Of a DNA stretch of 64,000 nucleotides, positions 33,728 to 42,935 are shown piece after piece. A program made the position numbers and the translations under genes. The notes below the pieces were generated by a model. It saw nothing but the letters and a program-made list of their open reading frames with translations, was not told the origin of the DNA and searched no databases. Positions within the stretch are counted from its first letter, which is position 1. Every line of letters starts with the position of its first letter. This DNA is from an uncultured Porphyromonadaceae bacterium (GTDB lineage: Bacteria; Bacteroidota; Bacteroidia; Bacteroidales; Muribaculaceae). The stretch covers positions 14,504 to 78,503 of the forward strand of contig CABRGT010000004.1 in assembly GCA_902470475.1 (NCBI GenBank). Direction: 5' to 3'.

Positions 33728-35080
33728 ATGAAAAAAATGTTCACTCCCATGCTTGCGATAGCTCTCACAGCATTCGCAGGCATGAACTTCTCCGCAAAAG
33801 CACTTGTAGGCAACTGGCGCGGAAATCTTAAAGTGGGCCGCGGCGAATTGCCGATCGTACTCACATTCGGAACGGATTCACTGGGCAACACAACGTGCAG
33901 CTTAACATCGCCGATGCAGAGCAACGAAAGCATGCCGATGGCCGTCGATCTCTGTACCGCCGATTCGCTTGTTGTGCGCTATCCGCATCTTGGCATAATC
34001 TACCGCGCATCGGTATCCTCCGAGCGCATCTCAGGCCGTTTCCGCCAGTTTCTCAACGGATTTGACCTGACACTTACACCGGAAGTACCGCTGACTGCGC
34101 GCCGTCCCCAGACACCCGTGCCGCCTTTTCCCTATGTGACCGTCGACACGACATTTACCTCGGCCGACGGCACCGTGCTGAGCGGTACGATCACCCGGCC
34201 CGTCAATGTCGTGGCCGACGTTCCAATGGTCGTGATGGTAAGCGGGAGCGGTCCACAGAACCGCGACGAGGAAATATTCGAACACCGGCCGTTTGCCGTC
34301 ATTGCCGACTACCTGGCACGCAACGGCGTGGCGTCGCTGCGCTACGACGATCGCGGCACAGCTATGTCACAGGGTAACTTCGCAACATCAACGACATACA
34401 CTTTCCGCGATGACGCGAAAAGCGCCATTGACTTTGCCCGCACTCTGCCCAGAATCAGCCGCACGGGCATCCTCGGCCATTCCGAGGGAGGCACCATAGC
34501 CCTTATGCTCGCGGCCGACGGCATACCCGACTTCATCATCTCGCTTGCAGGCATGGCCGTCAAGGCCAAGGAGACGCTGATCGCCCAGAACCGTCACCGT
34601 GCCGAGCAAGTCGGACTGGATTCTACAACCTGCGAAGCTATGGGAAGGCTTCTCGGCCTTGTTTTCGATGAAATAGCCTCTCAGTATTCACGGGGCATAG
34701 TAGAAGAAATAGATGTCAGAGCGCTCATGGCCGGTAACGGTATCGAGATGCCCGACAATCTCGCTGCTGAAATACAGCAGTCAGTAAATCAGCGCACGCC
34801 GTGGTTCGACTGCTTTCTGACGATCAACCCGGACAGCTTCCTCGGTAATATCAAATGCCCGGTATTGGCGCTCAATGGCAAAAAAGACACACAGGTTGAC
34901 GCAACCCGCAATCTCGCAGCAATCAGCAGTGCCATACCGCAGACGCAGATTCATGCGATGCCGGAACTGAACCATCTTTTTCAGCATGCGGATACCGGCG
35001 ACATCTCCGAATACGGCAACATAACCGAAACCATATCTCCCGAAGTGCTTGATCTGATCATTGATTTCTGTCGCCAGTAA
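33728..35080 (+). CDS. Exported alpha/beta hydrolase
   Basis: A 450-residue serine hydrolase with a signal peptide (cleaved near FSAKA, residue 25). An N-terminal beta-rich domain of about 110 residues (LVGNWRGNLKVGRGELPIVL) precedes an alpha/beta hydrolase domain (from about 140). The nucleophile is Ser252 in GHSEGG; the oxyanion region is VSGSGPQNRDE and the catalytic His is expected in MPELNHLFQHAD near the end. This domain order is common in Bacteroidales and resembles peptidase- or acyl-esterase-like relatives, but the substrate is not predictable. The start at 33728 places the signal peptide first. A strong hairpin terminator follows. Confidence 0.9.
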   Translation: MKKMFTPMLAIALTAFAGMNFSAKALVGNWRGNLKVGRGELPIVLTFGTDSLGNTTCSLTSPMQSNESMPMAVDLCTADSLVVRYPHLGIIYRASVSSERISGRFRQFLNGFDLTLTPEVPLTARRPQTPVPPFPYVTVDTTFTSADGTVLSGTITRPVNVVADVPMVVMVSGSGPQNRDEEIFEHRPFAVIADYLARNGVASLRYDDRGTAMSQGNFATSTTYTFRDDAKSAIDFARTLPRISRTGILGHSEGGTIALMLAADGIPDFIISLAGMAVKAKETLIAQNRHRAEQVGLDSTTCEAMGRLLGLVFDEIASQYSRGIVEEIDVRALMAGNGIEMPDNLAAEIQQSVNQRTPWFDCFLTINPDSFLGNIKCPVLALNGKKDTQVDATRNLAAISSAIPQTQIHAMPELNHLFQHADTGDISEYGNITETISPEVLDLIIDFCRQ

Positions 35081-35099
35081 AGATTTCCATTTGATACTA

Positions 35100-35127
35100 A
35101 AAATCCGCCTGAAGGCGGATTTTTTAT
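35100..35127. terminator. Bidirectional terminator
   Basis: AAAATCCGCC (35100-35109), loop TGAA and the exact complement at 35114-35123, flanked by T-runs on both strands. It closes the hydrolase and META genes. Confidence 0.85.
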
Positions 35128-35145
35128 TCCATCGATGTCTCTTGT

Positions 35146-36090
35146 TCAGTCTTCCAGGCTTTTGTCCATCGGAATGCGTTCGAGAGTCATCAGCTGCTTG
35201 CCTTCACTATCAAGCAGCATCACGCGGTCACCGCCTCCGTTGATCACCGAAGCCGTCTGTTCCAGTGCGACAAGCATAGCCGTTTCCTGCGCACTATAGG
35301 GACAGGCCATCCGTGTAATACCCATATTACTGAAATCGACAGCATTGCTAAGGCGATGATCCAGATACATAGTACCGTTGAAATAGTTGCAACCGGTGTT
35401 GCCATGCAACTTGAGTTCGGCTACATCAAAAAAGATATCGGCCGGAGCTTCCAGTTTGTCAATTCCGCTGATCGATTTCACTTCCCAGTGTCCGTTGAGA
35501 AATGCAAGATCGCCGCGCCGCAGTTTCATCACAGTGCGTCCCTGAGCGTCGAGTATGTCAATGAATGACTCAGAACCGACAGTATTGAATGCGAATTTAG
35601 AAGGTTTGTTATCGGCTATTATCATATTGATTTCCGTATCGAACTTTACATCCGCACAATACTTCATGGTCGATAGCACGCCATAGAACTGCAGCACATT
35701 GTCGTCGCTGACAGTATATGAACCATTGAGGGTGTTACAGCCGTTGTTGGCATAAAACTGTCCGGTCGCGGGTACAAAATTGATGTAGGGCATGTCCTCG
35801 TCGCGGTCGATGGTGGTGGTACCGACCTGCACTATGGTCCATTCGCCTGCGAGGCGCGCGGCAGCTTCAGAACTCTGCTTCGCCGCAGTTGATGCCGCCG
35901 ACGGCTGGGATTCTGATTCTCCGGCCTGAGCGTTATCGCCGCTTACTGTCGACGGATAGACCACGAGCGTGGCCGACGAACCTTTCACCCGGTTTTCCTT
36001 CCCGGACTTGAGAAGCGAACATCCGGAAGCTGTGACGGCCAAAGCCGATGCGATGACAATCGGAGTGATGATGTGTTTCATGTCTTTCAA
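35146..36090 (-). CDS. Lipoprotein with two META (HslJ-like) domains
   Basis: A 314-residue lipoprotein; an ATG at 36081 gives a similar protein three residues shorter. The lipobox Cys lies near residue 24 (ASGC). After a Ser/Ala-rich linker come two META domains in tandem, each with the family pattern: first LAGEWTIVQVG with NNGCNTLNGSY, then LNGHWEVKSISG with GNTGCNYFNGTMY. HslJ-type META proteins are linked to novobiocin resistance and stress in E. coli, with unknown mechanism. A minus-strand -7-like element (about 36126-36134) lies upstream. Confidence 0.9.
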   Translation of the reverse strand: MKDMKHIITPIVIASALAVTASGCSLLKSGKENRVKGSSATLVVYPSTVSGDNAQAGESESQPSAASTAAKQSSEAAARLAGEWTIVQVGTTTIDRDEDMPYINFVPATGQFYANNGCNTLNGSYTVSDDNVLQFYGVLSTMKYCADVKFDTEINMIIADNKPSKFAFNTVGSESFIDILDAQGRTVMKLRRGDLAFLNGHWEVKSISGIDKLEAPADIFFDVAELKLHGNTGCNYFNGTMYLDHRLSNAVDFSNMGITRMACPYSAQETAMLVALEQTASVINGGGDRVMLLDSEGKQLMTLERIPMDKSLED

Positions 36091-36150
36091 AATTATGTTT
36101 CAGTCATATAACGCCCGACGGGCTGCAAAAGTTACATAAGCCGAAGCTGC

Positions 36151-36199
36151 ACGAAAAAGAACCGGGCCGGTGGTCACGCAGAAGTGACGGCCGGTCCGG
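36151..36199 (-). terminator. rpsO terminator
   Basis: A 16-bp stem with one mismatch (36162-36177 with 36184-36199) followed on the minus strand by TTCTTTTTCG. Confidence 0.75.
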
Positions 36200-36228
36200 C
36201 ATTGTAATCTTTAAGCGAGCTCTGAGGC

Positions 36229-36504
36229 TTACTTGCGGATACCAAGCTCTTTCTGAGCGATGATGGCGCGGTAGCGGTTGATGTCCTTCTTCATGAGGTA
36301 ATCAAGAAGACGGCGGCGCTTGCCTACCAGCATCTTAAGAGCGCGCTCTGTAGTATGATCTTTGTGGTTTGACTTCAGATGCTGAGTCAGGTGAGCGATA
36401 CGGACAGAGAATAATGCTATCTGCGCTTCAGGCGAGCCAGTATCAGTCTTGCTCTTACCGTACTTCTCGAAGATCTGTACTTTTTCTTCAGAATTTAAGT
36501 GCAT
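36229..36504 (-). CDS. rpsO: Ribosomal protein uS15
   Basis: Small-subunit primary binding protein of 91 residues, four helices, with the conserved core TDTGSPEAQIALFSVRI near the N-terminus and LVGKRRRLLDYLMKKD in the second half. It binds the central domain of 16S rRNA. The gene has its own minus-strand promoter and terminator. In other bacteria uS15 represses its own translation through a leader structure; I see no clear equivalent in the short leader here. Confidence 0.96.
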   Translation of the reverse strand: MHLNSEEKVQIFEKYGKSKTDTGSPEAQIALFSVRIAHLTQHLKSNHKDHTTERALKMLVGKRRRLLDYLMKKDINRYRAIIAQKELGIRK

Positions 36505-36552
36505 TCTTGAGATGATTTATAAAGTTAATAATAAAATATTGTTTATCGGCTG

Positions 36553-36560
36553 CAAAGGTA
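36553..36560 (-). promoter_or_regulatory. rpsO promoter -7 element
   Basis: TACCTTTG on the minus strand, 48 bases upstream of the rpsO start. A TTTG lies 22 bases further upstream (36583-36586). Confidence 0.55.
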
Positions 36561-36601
36561 GTGAAATAAATCGGAACAGCCGCAAAAAATCCGCAAAAAA
36601 A

Positions 36602-36937
36602 TCAATCGAGGTTAGCGCGGTCCTTCGACGGATTGCGATAATAGAGCTTGCCCTCGACGTATTCCTGTGTCGCGATGAGAGTCGGCTTAGGCAGTTTCTC
36701 GTAATAGCGCGAGATTTCGATCTGCTCGCGGTTCTCGCTCACTTCCTCGAGATTGTCATTGAGCGAAGCGAATTCCTGGAGCTTCTTCTCAAGGTCGTGG
36801 CGCATTTCGCCTGCGATCTGGTTGGCTCGCTTGGCAATGATGCTGACGGTCTCGTAGATATTGCCGGTAGGCTCGGCCATTTCCACCAGGTCGCGGGTGA
36901 CGGTGTTCAGCGGTGCGTTTGATTTCTTGTAGTCCAT
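36602..36937 (-). CDS. rpoZ: RNA polymerase omega subunit, Bacteroidota form
   Basis: A 111-residue relative of bacterial omega and eukaryotic Rpb6, which clamps the C-terminal tail of the beta-prime subunit and aids polymerase assembly. The conserved region is TGNIYETVSIIAKRANQIA (about residues 24-42), matching the family's helix around the xxAxRAxQL core. The Bacteroidota form is longer than E. coli omega at the C-terminus. It follows bamD with an eight-base gap, the neighbour order usual in this phylum. Confidence 0.88.
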   Translation of the reverse strand: MDYKKSNAPLNTVTRDLVEMAEPTGNIYETVSIIAKRANQIAGEMRHDLEKKLQEFASLNDNLEEVSENREQIEISRYYEKLPKPTLIATQEYVEGKLYYRNPSKDRANLD

Positions 36938-36945
36938 TGTTATAA

Positions 36946-37755
36946 TTAGTCGTGAACGTATTTTTGTGCAATTCTGTAGATATCCTCGGCCTCGTCGCGG
37001 TTGGGACTGTCGGGATAGTTGTTGATGAACGAGAAATACTCATCGACAACCTCACGGAAACGGTCGGCCTTGCGTTCGTCGATACTCTGGTCGGCCTCCT
37101 GAAAGCGGGCCTTCAGGATCAGAAGCTCGAGATCTTCCTTGTATTTCGAATACGGATAATCGCGGACGGCGTTCTGGGCGACGATGATACAACTTTCGTA
37201 GTTGTTGCCCATGTAGTTGCCGAGATTGTAGTAGAGCTGGGCATTCTGCAGCTGCTTTAGCGTCAGCTTGTCCTGAAGCTCGAAAATCGCGCTCTGGGCC
37301 ATAGGCACCTTATCGCTGCGGGGAAAGAAGTCAAGGAAAGCCTGCAGTTCCTCGATGCCCTGGATGGTGGTCGACTGGTCGAGCTGAGGATCAGGTGAAT
37401 CAAGATAATAACCATACCCGCAGTAGAAGCGGGCCGGCTCCACGTACTTGCCTTTCGGATAACGGGTGTAATAACTCTTGAAGTATGCGCCGGAACTGAT
37501 ATAGTCCTTATTCTCGTAATTGCTCAGACCAAGCAGATACAGAGCCTCCTCAGCCTTGTCCGTGCCCTTGAACACTGTGCTGCACTCCTTGAACAGCGTC
37601 GCAGCCTGCACGTATCGCTTTTGGGCGAAAGCTTCCTTGGCAAACTCGAACTTATAGTTGTAATCGTTGCTCTTGAGTGCGCGCTGGTATTCACCGCACG
37701 ACGTCAGGGCAAGACCGACCAACAGAAATAATATGTATCTGCGCATAAATGTCAT
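36946..37755 (-). CDS. bamD: Outer-membrane assembly lipoprotein BamD
   Basis: BAM-complex lipoprotein of 269 residues; an ATG at 37746 gives a form three residues shorter. The lipobox Cys is near residue 21 (LALTSC). The rest is built of tetratricopeptide helices, five repeats by the family norm (for example AEEALYLLGLSNYENKDYI and FYCGYGYYLDSP). BamD partners BamA, encoded about 10 kb away on the other strand. First in an operon with rpoZ, behind a minus-strand -7 box at 37775-37782. Confidence 0.93.
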   Translation of the reverse strand: MTFMRRYILFLLVGLALTSCGEYQRALKSNDYNYKFEFAKEAFAQKRYVQAATLFKECSTVFKGTDKAEEALYLLGLSNYENKDYISSGAYFKSYYTRYPKGKYVEPARFYCGYGYYLDSPDPQLDQSTTIQGIEELQAFLDFFPRSDKVPMAQSAIFELQDKLTLKQLQNAQLYYNLGNYMGNNYESCIIVAQNAVRDYPYSKYKEDLELLILKARFQEADQSIDERKADRFREVVDEYFSFINNYPDSPNRDEAEDIYRIAQKYVHD

Positions 37756-37774
37756 TCAAGCATATTTGAACACG

Positions 37775-37782
37775 CAAAGTTA
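37775..37782 (-). promoter_or_regulatory. bamD-rpoZ promoter -7 element
   Basis: TAACTTTG on the minus strand, 19 bases before the bamD start. Confidence 0.55.
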
Positions 37783-37860
37783 CGAAATTTTAGCGGACAA
37801 ACAAGCGGACCATCCACAAACCCGGAGAATCTTCACAAATTTTAAGTATCCCGACCGCCA

Positions 37861-37900
37861 CCAAAACCAAAAAGAGGCTGTCAGAATTCTGACAGCCTCT
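37861..37900 (-). terminator. tRNA-Pro terminator
   Basis: A perfect 28-bp palindrome (37873-37900) followed on the minus strand by TTTTTGGTTTTGG, directly after the tRNA gene. Confidence 0.8.
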
Positions 37901-37914
37901 GGCTTTTGACTTAG

Positions 37915-37988
37915 TCGGGGTGACTAGACTCGAACTAGCGACCTCACGCCCCCCAGACGCGTACTCTAACCAACTGAGCTACACCCCG
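37915..37988 (-). tRNA. tRNA-Pro(GGG)
   Basis: Folds as a full cloverleaf of 74 bases. The acceptor stem CGGGGTG pairs with CACCCCG; the D arm contains GCTCAGTTGG; the anticodon stem CGCGT/GCGTG closes the loop CTGGGGG, giving anticodon GGG (proline); the T loop is TTCGAGT. The discriminator base is A. The CCA tail is not encoded (CTA follows), so it is added by the CCA enzyme. Promoter upstream at 38009-38039 and a strong terminator directly behind it. Confidence 0.95.
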
Positions 37989-38008
37989 TGTCTTTCTCAA
38001 AAGCGATG

Positions 38009-38039
38009 CAAAGTTACGCCTTATTTTTGAGTCGTGCAA
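38009..38039 (-). promoter_or_regulatory. tRNA-Pro promoter
   Basis: Minus strand TTG at 38037-38039, a 20-base spacer and TAACTTTG at 38009-38016, 20 bases before the mature tRNA 5' end. Confidence 0.65.
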
Positions 38040-38131
38040 GTTTTCGGGACATTTTTTTTGAAAAAATTTCACTGAACAATTTTCACATTATTATATATAG
38101 GGATTTGACACGATTATTGATACTTTTTTCG

Positions 38132-38139
38132 TATCTTTG
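38132..38139 (+). promoter_or_regulatory. gyrB promoter -7 element
   Basis: TATCTTTG, 29 bases before the gyrB start; a TTTG lies upstream at 38104-38107 with a 24-base spacing. Confidence 0.55.
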
Positions 38140-38168
38140 CAGTGTAAAAATATAGTAAAACAATCGAT

Positions 38169-40100
38169 ATGTCAGAAATCACTGAGAATTACGACGCTAA
38201 TAAAATCCAGGTCCTGGAAGGTCTGGAAGCCGTGCGCAAGCGCCCGGCCATGTACATTGGCGACATCTCGGCCAAAGGCCTCCATCATCTCGTCTACGAA
38301 GTCGTGGACAACTCCATCGACGAGGCCCTTGCAGGTTATGCAAAGAATATAAGTGTCACTATCAACGAAGATAATTCGATCACCGTCGTCGACGACGGAC
38401 GCGGCATCCCCGTGGACATGCACGAGAAGGAGCACAAGAGCGCCCTCGAAGTCGTGCTGACCGTGCTCCATGCCGGCGGCAAGTTCGACAAAAGCAACTA
38501 CAAGGTATCGGGCGGATTGCACGGCGTAGGCGTATCCTGCGTCAACGCCCTGTCGACTTACCTCCGTGCCGAAGTGCACCGCAACGGCAAAGCCTACATG
38601 CAGGAATACTCCTGCGGCAAGCCCACTTCGGAACTTCAGATAATCGGCGAAAGCAGCCATACGGGCACCATGATCACCTTCAAGCCCGACGGCTCGATAT
38701 TCACGGTCACCGAATACGACTTCCCCACCCTTGCCACGCGCCTGCGCCACCTGGCTTTCCTCAACGCCGGCATCAAACTGAGCCTGACTGACTTGCGCGT
38801 ACGCGACGATAAAGGCGAGCCACTCTCCGAGACTTTCTACTCCGGTACGGGCCTGCGCGACTTTGTCGAATATATCGACTCGAACAAGGAATCTCTGATC
38901 GACGACGTAATCCACCTCAACACCGAGCGACAGGGTGTGCCGGTCGAAGTGGCCCTTACGTATAACAACACCTACAACGAAAACATATATTCGTTCGTCA
39001 ACAACATCAACACCATCGAGGGCGGCACGCACCTCACAGGCTTCCGCCGCGGCCTGACGCTGACCCTGAAGAAATACGCCGAAGACAACAACCTGCTGAA
39101 GAATGCCAAAGTCGAGATCGCCAGCGATGACTTCCGCGAAGGCCTGACGGCCGTTATTTCCGTCAAGGTGCTCGAGCCACAGTTCGAGGGACAGACAAAG
39201 ACGAAACTCGGCAACAACGAAGTGATGGGCGCCGTGCAGACCGCCGTATCCGACGCGCTGAAAGTTTATCTCGAAGAGCACCCGAAAGAAGCCCGCAAGA
39301 TCGTGGACAAGGTAGTGCTTGCCGCCCAGGCACGTCACGCCGCCCGCAACGCCCGCGAGAAAGTGCTGCGCAAGTCGCCCCTGTGGAGCGGCGGCCTCCC
39401 CGGCAAGCTCGCCGACTGCTCGTCGCGCACGGCCGAGGACTGCGAGATCTTCATTGTCGAGGGTGACTCGGCAGGCGGTACCGCCAAGAAAGGCCGCAAC
39501 CGCCAGTTCCAGGCCATCCTGCCGCTGCGAGGCAAGATCCTCAACGTGGAGAAGGCCATGAAGCACCGCATACTTGAGAACGAGGAGATCACCAACCTGT
39601 TCCGCGCGCTGCGTGTCACCATCGGCACACCGGACGACCCGGAGGCCATCAATCTTTCCAAGCTGGCCTACCACAAGATCATCATCATGACCGATGCCGA
39701 CGTCGACGGCGCTCACATCGCCACACTTCTGATGACATTCTTCTTCCGCCGCATGCGTCCTGTCATCGAGCAGGGGTATCTCTATCTGGCCACTCCACCG
39801 CTGTACAAATGCAAGTGCGGCAAGGCCGAGGATTATTGCTGGACCGACCAGCAGGTTCAAGCCTTCATCGACAGCCATGCAGGAAAGACGACCGTATCGC
39901 GCTACAAAGGTCTCGGCGAGATGAGTGACGTCGAACTCCGCGACACAACCATGAGCCCCGAGCACCGCATCCTGAAACAGGTCAACATAAGCGACGCCGC
40001 CGAAGCCGACCGGATATTCTCGATGCTGATGGGCGAAGACGTCGGACCACGACGCGACTTCATCGAATCAAACGCCACATACGCCAACATCGATGCCTGA
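38169..40100 (+). CDS. gyrB: DNA gyrase subunit B
   Basis: ATPase subunit of gyrase, 643 residues, which with GyrA introduces negative supercoils. The GHKL ATPase domain holds EVVDNSIDEALAGYA (catalytic Glu and Mg-binding Asn) and GGLHGVGVSCVNAL. The transducer region follows, then the TOPRIM domain with VEGDSAGGTAKKGRNR and TDADVDGAHIATLL, and the closing GLGEMS block. Length is normal for the shorter GyrB type lacking the E. coli insert. The neighbouring tRNA is divergent. A GC-rich hairpin follows the stop codon. Confidence 0.97.
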   Translation: MSEITENYDANKIQVLEGLEAVRKRPAMYIGDISAKGLHHLVYEVVDNSIDEALAGYAKNISVTINEDNSITVVDDGRGIPVDMHEKEHKSALEVVLTVLHAGGKFDKSNYKVSGGLHGVGVSCVNALSTYLRAEVHRNGKAYMQEYSCGKPTSELQIIGESSHTGTMITFKPDGSIFTVTEYDFPTLATRLRHLAFLNAGIKLSLTDLRVRDDKGEPLSETFYSGTGLRDFVEYIDSNKESLIDDVIHLNTERQGVPVEVALTYNNTYNENIYSFVNNINTIEGGTHLTGFRRGLTLTLKKYAEDNNLLKNAKVEIASDDFREGLTAVISVKVLEPQFEGQTKTKLGNNEVMGAVQTAVSDALKVYLEEHPKEARKIVDKVVLAAQARHAARNAREKVLRKSPLWSGGLPGKLADCSSRTAEDCEIFIVEGDSAGGTAKKGRNRQFQAILPLRGKILNVEKAMKHRILENEEITNLFRALRVTIGTPDDPEAINLSKLAYHKIIIMTDADVDGAHIATLLMTFFFRRMRPVIEQGYLYLATPPLYKCKCGKAEDYCWTDQQVQAFIDSHAGKTTVSRYKGLGEMSDVELRDTTMSPEHRILKQVNISDAAEADRIFSMLMGEDVGPRRDFIESNATYANIDA

Positions 40101-40107
40101 CATACCG

Positions 40108-40136
40108 GCGCCCGGCCCCTACCGGCCGGGCGCTTT
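40108..40136 (+). terminator. Hairpin after gyrB
   Basis: GCGCCCGGCC (40108-40117) pairs perfectly with 40124-40133; only a short T-run follows. The remaining bases to rnr (40137-40270) show no feature I can name. Confidence 0.55.
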
Positions 40137-40270
40137 GATTAGACGGCCCAGGAGCCGAACAAAGAGCCTGCCATCAACGTTATAAATTATGCAGACACGC
40201 TACTGCACAGCACTACTGCAATCAATCTCAGCTGACTAAGACACTATTTTCATATCCTCCCATCACAGTT

Positions 40271-42538
40271 ATGGCAAAGACTAAGAAAACATCAACCGAC
40301 ACAAACGCCCTGCGGGCCGCAGTCGATCAATACATAGCCAATCCATCAGTCAAGACATTCAACTACAAACAGGTATCCGCCGCCATCGGCGTCTCAGCCC
40401 CGCAGCAGCTCCGCAGCGTAGCGATGTATCTGGCCGAAATGGCCTACGACGGTGACCTGATAGAAGTGGCCCCCGGCAAATATAAGACCCCAAGCCACAG
40501 CATAGCGGCCACAGGTACATTTGTCCGGCTCCGCAACGGCAAGAACTCAGTGATTATCGACGACGACGGAGAAGCCATCTTCGTGGCCGAGCGAAACTCG
40601 ATGCACGCTCTCAACGGCGACCGCGTCGCCGTAACCATAGCCGCGCGCGTCAAGGGCCGCGAGCCCGAAGCCGTGGTCAATGAAATAATCGAGAAAAAAG
40701 ACCAGACATTCATAGGCACCCTGCGGGTCGACAAGCATTTCGCGACCTTCACCCCCGATTCGAAATATCTGGCAACAGACATATTGATTCCCCGTCCACG
40801 TCTCAAGGGTGGCCAGACCGGCGACAAAGCCGTCGCCCGCATCACCGACTGGCCGGCCGACTCCAACAATCCGCGCGGCGAGATCATCGACGTGCTGGGC
40901 AAAGCAGGTGAGAACGATGCCGAGATACATGCCATCCTGGCCGAATTCGGACTGCCGTACAAATACCCCGAAGCCGTAGAGAAAGCCGCCGACAAAATCG
41001 GCGCCGGCATCACCGACGAGGAAGTGGCACGGCGCGAGGACCTGCGCGGCGTCACCACATTCACTATCGACCCCAAGGACGCCAAGGATTTCGACGACGC
41101 ATTGTCGATCCGGAAACTCGGCAACGGCAACTGGGAGATCGGCGTACACATAGCCGACGTGACCCACTACGTGCGCCCCGACACGATCATTGACCGCGAG
41201 GCCGAGGACCGTGCCACATCAGTATATCTGGTCGACCGCGTGGTGCCGATGCTGCCCGAACATCTGAGCAACGGCATCTGCTCGCTCCGCCCCGACGAGG
41301 ACAAGCTCACTTTCTCGGTCATCTTCGAGATGAACGACAAGGCAAAAGTCCTAAACAGCCGCATCGTGCGCACTGTCACCCGCTCAATCCGCCGATTCGC
41401 CTACGAGGAAGCGCAGGAAGTGATCGAGACAGGGAAGGGCGATCTGGTCGAAGAGATACAGACTCTCGACCGCCTGGCCAAGATTCTGCGCGCCGAACGT
41501 TACGAAAACGGATCAGTGGAATTCGACCGTGCCGAGGTCCGCTTCGATATAGACGAGAACGGCCATCCGACCGGCGTATACTTCAAGGAATCCAAGGACG
41601 CCAACAAACTCATCGAGGAATTCATGCTGCTGGCCAACCGCACCGTGGCCACCTTCATAGGCAAAGCATCAGGCAAGAAGAAACCAAAGGCTTTCGTATA
41701 TCGAGTGCACGACATGCCCGATCCTGACAAACTCAGCGATCTGGCGTCACTGGCCAAGACGTTCGGCTATCGCCTGCGCACGTCGGGTTCGTCGCGCGAC
41801 GTCAACAAATCGATCAACCGCATGCTCGGCGACGTCAAGGGCAAAGGAGAGGAAAATTTCCTGTCGACCCTTGCCATCCGCTCGATGGCCAAGGCAATAT
41901 ACACTACGACCAATATCGGCCACTACGGACTCGGATTCGACTATTACACCCACTTCACCTCGCCTATCCGCCGCTATCCCGACATGATGGTACACCGCCT
42001 GCTCGACCGCTACATCAGAGGCGGACGATCAGTCAACGTAGATAAGCTCGAGGAAGAATGCAAGCATTCGTCCGACCAGGAACAGCTGGCCGCAAACGCC
42101 GAACGCGCGTCGATCAAATACAAGCAGGTAGAGTACATGAACGACCACCTCGGCGAAGTATATGACGGTGTCATATCCGGCGTGACCGAATGGGGGCTTT
42201 ACGTCGAGCTCGACGCCAACAAATGCGAGGGTCTCGTACCGGTGCGCGATCTTGCCGACGACTACTATGACTTCGACGAACGCAATTACTGCCTTGTCGG
42301 ACGCCGTCACAACAACCGCTACAGACTCGGCGACAAAGTACAGGTGCAGGTTGCGCGCTGCAATCTCGACCGGAAGCAGCTCGACTTCGTCATCGTCGAC
42401 GAAAAACACCCGCCCAAGTCACTCAAGGATCTCAACAGCATGGCCGCCATCGCGGCTTCACGTCTGCAGAAACCACAGCAACGTCAGAAGCAGTCCAAAA
42501 AAGGCCGCTCGCAGCGCAAAGGAAAACAACGCAAATGA
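40271..42538 (+). CDS. rnr: Ribonuclease R
   Basis: Processive 3'-5' exoribonuclease of the RNase II/R family, 755 residues, able to degrade structured RNA. N-terminal helical and cold-shock domains (to about 235) lead to the RNB catalytic domain with DPKDAKDFDDALS, whose aspartates bind the metal, and HFTSPIRRYPDMMVHR. An S1 domain (about 625-705, YDGVISGVTEWGLYVEL) and a Lys/Arg/Gln-rich basic tail end the protein. The last four bases overlap folB (ATGA), so the two are cotranslated. Confidence 0.96.
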   Translation: MAKTKKTSTDTNALRAAVDQYIANPSVKTFNYKQVSAAIGVSAPQQLRSVAMYLAEMAYDGDLIEVAPGKYKTPSHSIAATGTFVRLRNGKNSVIIDDDGEAIFVAERNSMHALNGDRVAVTIAARVKGREPEAVVNEIIEKKDQTFIGTLRVDKHFATFTPDSKYLATDILIPRPRLKGGQTGDKAVARITDWPADSNNPRGEIIDVLGKAGENDAEIHAILAEFGLPYKYPEAVEKAADKIGAGITDEEVARREDLRGVTTFTIDPKDAKDFDDALSIRKLGNGNWEIGVHIADVTHYVRPDTIIDREAEDRATSVYLVDRVVPMLPEHLSNGICSLRPDEDKLTFSVIFEMNDKAKVLNSRIVRTVTRSIRRFAYEEAQEVIETGKGDLVEEIQTLDRLAKILRAERYENGSVEFDRAEVRFDIDENGHPTGVYFKESKDANKLIEEFMLLANRTVATFIGKASGKKKPKAFVYRVHDMPDPDKLSDLASLAKTFGYRLRTSGSSRDVNKSINRMLGDVKGKGEENFLSTLAIRSMAKAIYTTTNIGHYGLGFDYYTHFTSPIRRYPDMMVHRLLDRYIRGGRSVNVDKLEEECKHSSDQEQLAANAERASIKYKQVEYMNDHLGEVYDGVISGVTEWGLYVELDANKCEGLVPVRDLADDYYDFDERNYCLVGRRHNNRYRLGDKVQVQVARCNLDRKQLDFVIVDEKHPPKSLKDLNSMAAIAASRLQKPQQRQKQSKKGRSQRKGKQRK

Positions 42539-42891
42539 CAGCCACATATATCGATATCACCGGCCTGCAGGTTTACGCCCCCGTAGGGGTCGACGGACAG
42601 GAACGCCGCATAGGCAACCGGTTCGAGATCTCGGCCCGCTTGTATTATGACGCCTCCGAAGCCATGCGCACCGACGACCTCGCTTCGGCGCTGAACTATG
42701 CCGATGTCACCCGCGCCATTTTGGCCGAATGTAATACCGAAGCCATGCTTATCGAACATCTGGCATGGAGGATCCAGCGGGCAGTCGTGGCGGCATTCCC
42801 TCGGATAACAGCCGGACGCCTGACTGTAACCAAGCTGCATCCGCCAATCCCGGCCCCTACCCCTACGGTGTCCTTCACCTGTGAATGGTAA
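42535..42891 (+). CDS. folB: Dihydroneopterin aldolase
   Basis: Folate-pathway enzyme of 118 residues that splits dihydroneopterin into the hydroxymethyl pterin and glycolaldehyde. The opening ITGLQVYAPVGVDGQERRIG matches the family (normally I.l.g....GvyeeEr), the pterin-binding Glu lies in MLIEHLAWRI, and the conserved KLHPPIPAPTPTVSFTCEW closes the chain with the catalytic Lys. Start codon overlaps the rnr stop. The nitroreductase gene begins 45 bases later. Confidence 0.93.
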   Translation: MTATYIDITGLQVYAPVGVDGQERRIGNRFEISARLYYDASEAMRTDDLASALNYADVTRAILAECNTEAMLIEHLAWRIQRAVVAAFPRITAGRLTVTKLHPPIPAPTPTVSFTCEW

Positions 42892-42935
42892 TATCCGATA
42901 CGCTTTTGAACTTTATAAGCCAACAATCAGTTATT

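Noticed and set aside
37873..37900. Perfect palindrome beside tRNA-Pro as an attachment site
   Set aside because: It is followed by a T-run in the tRNA direction and fits a terminator; no duplicated tRNA end, integrase or foreign block lies nearby.
38172..39965. A 597-codon open frame on the minus strand
   Set aside because: It lies entirely antisense to gyrB; its length reflects codon bias of the real gene, and the translation shows no family.
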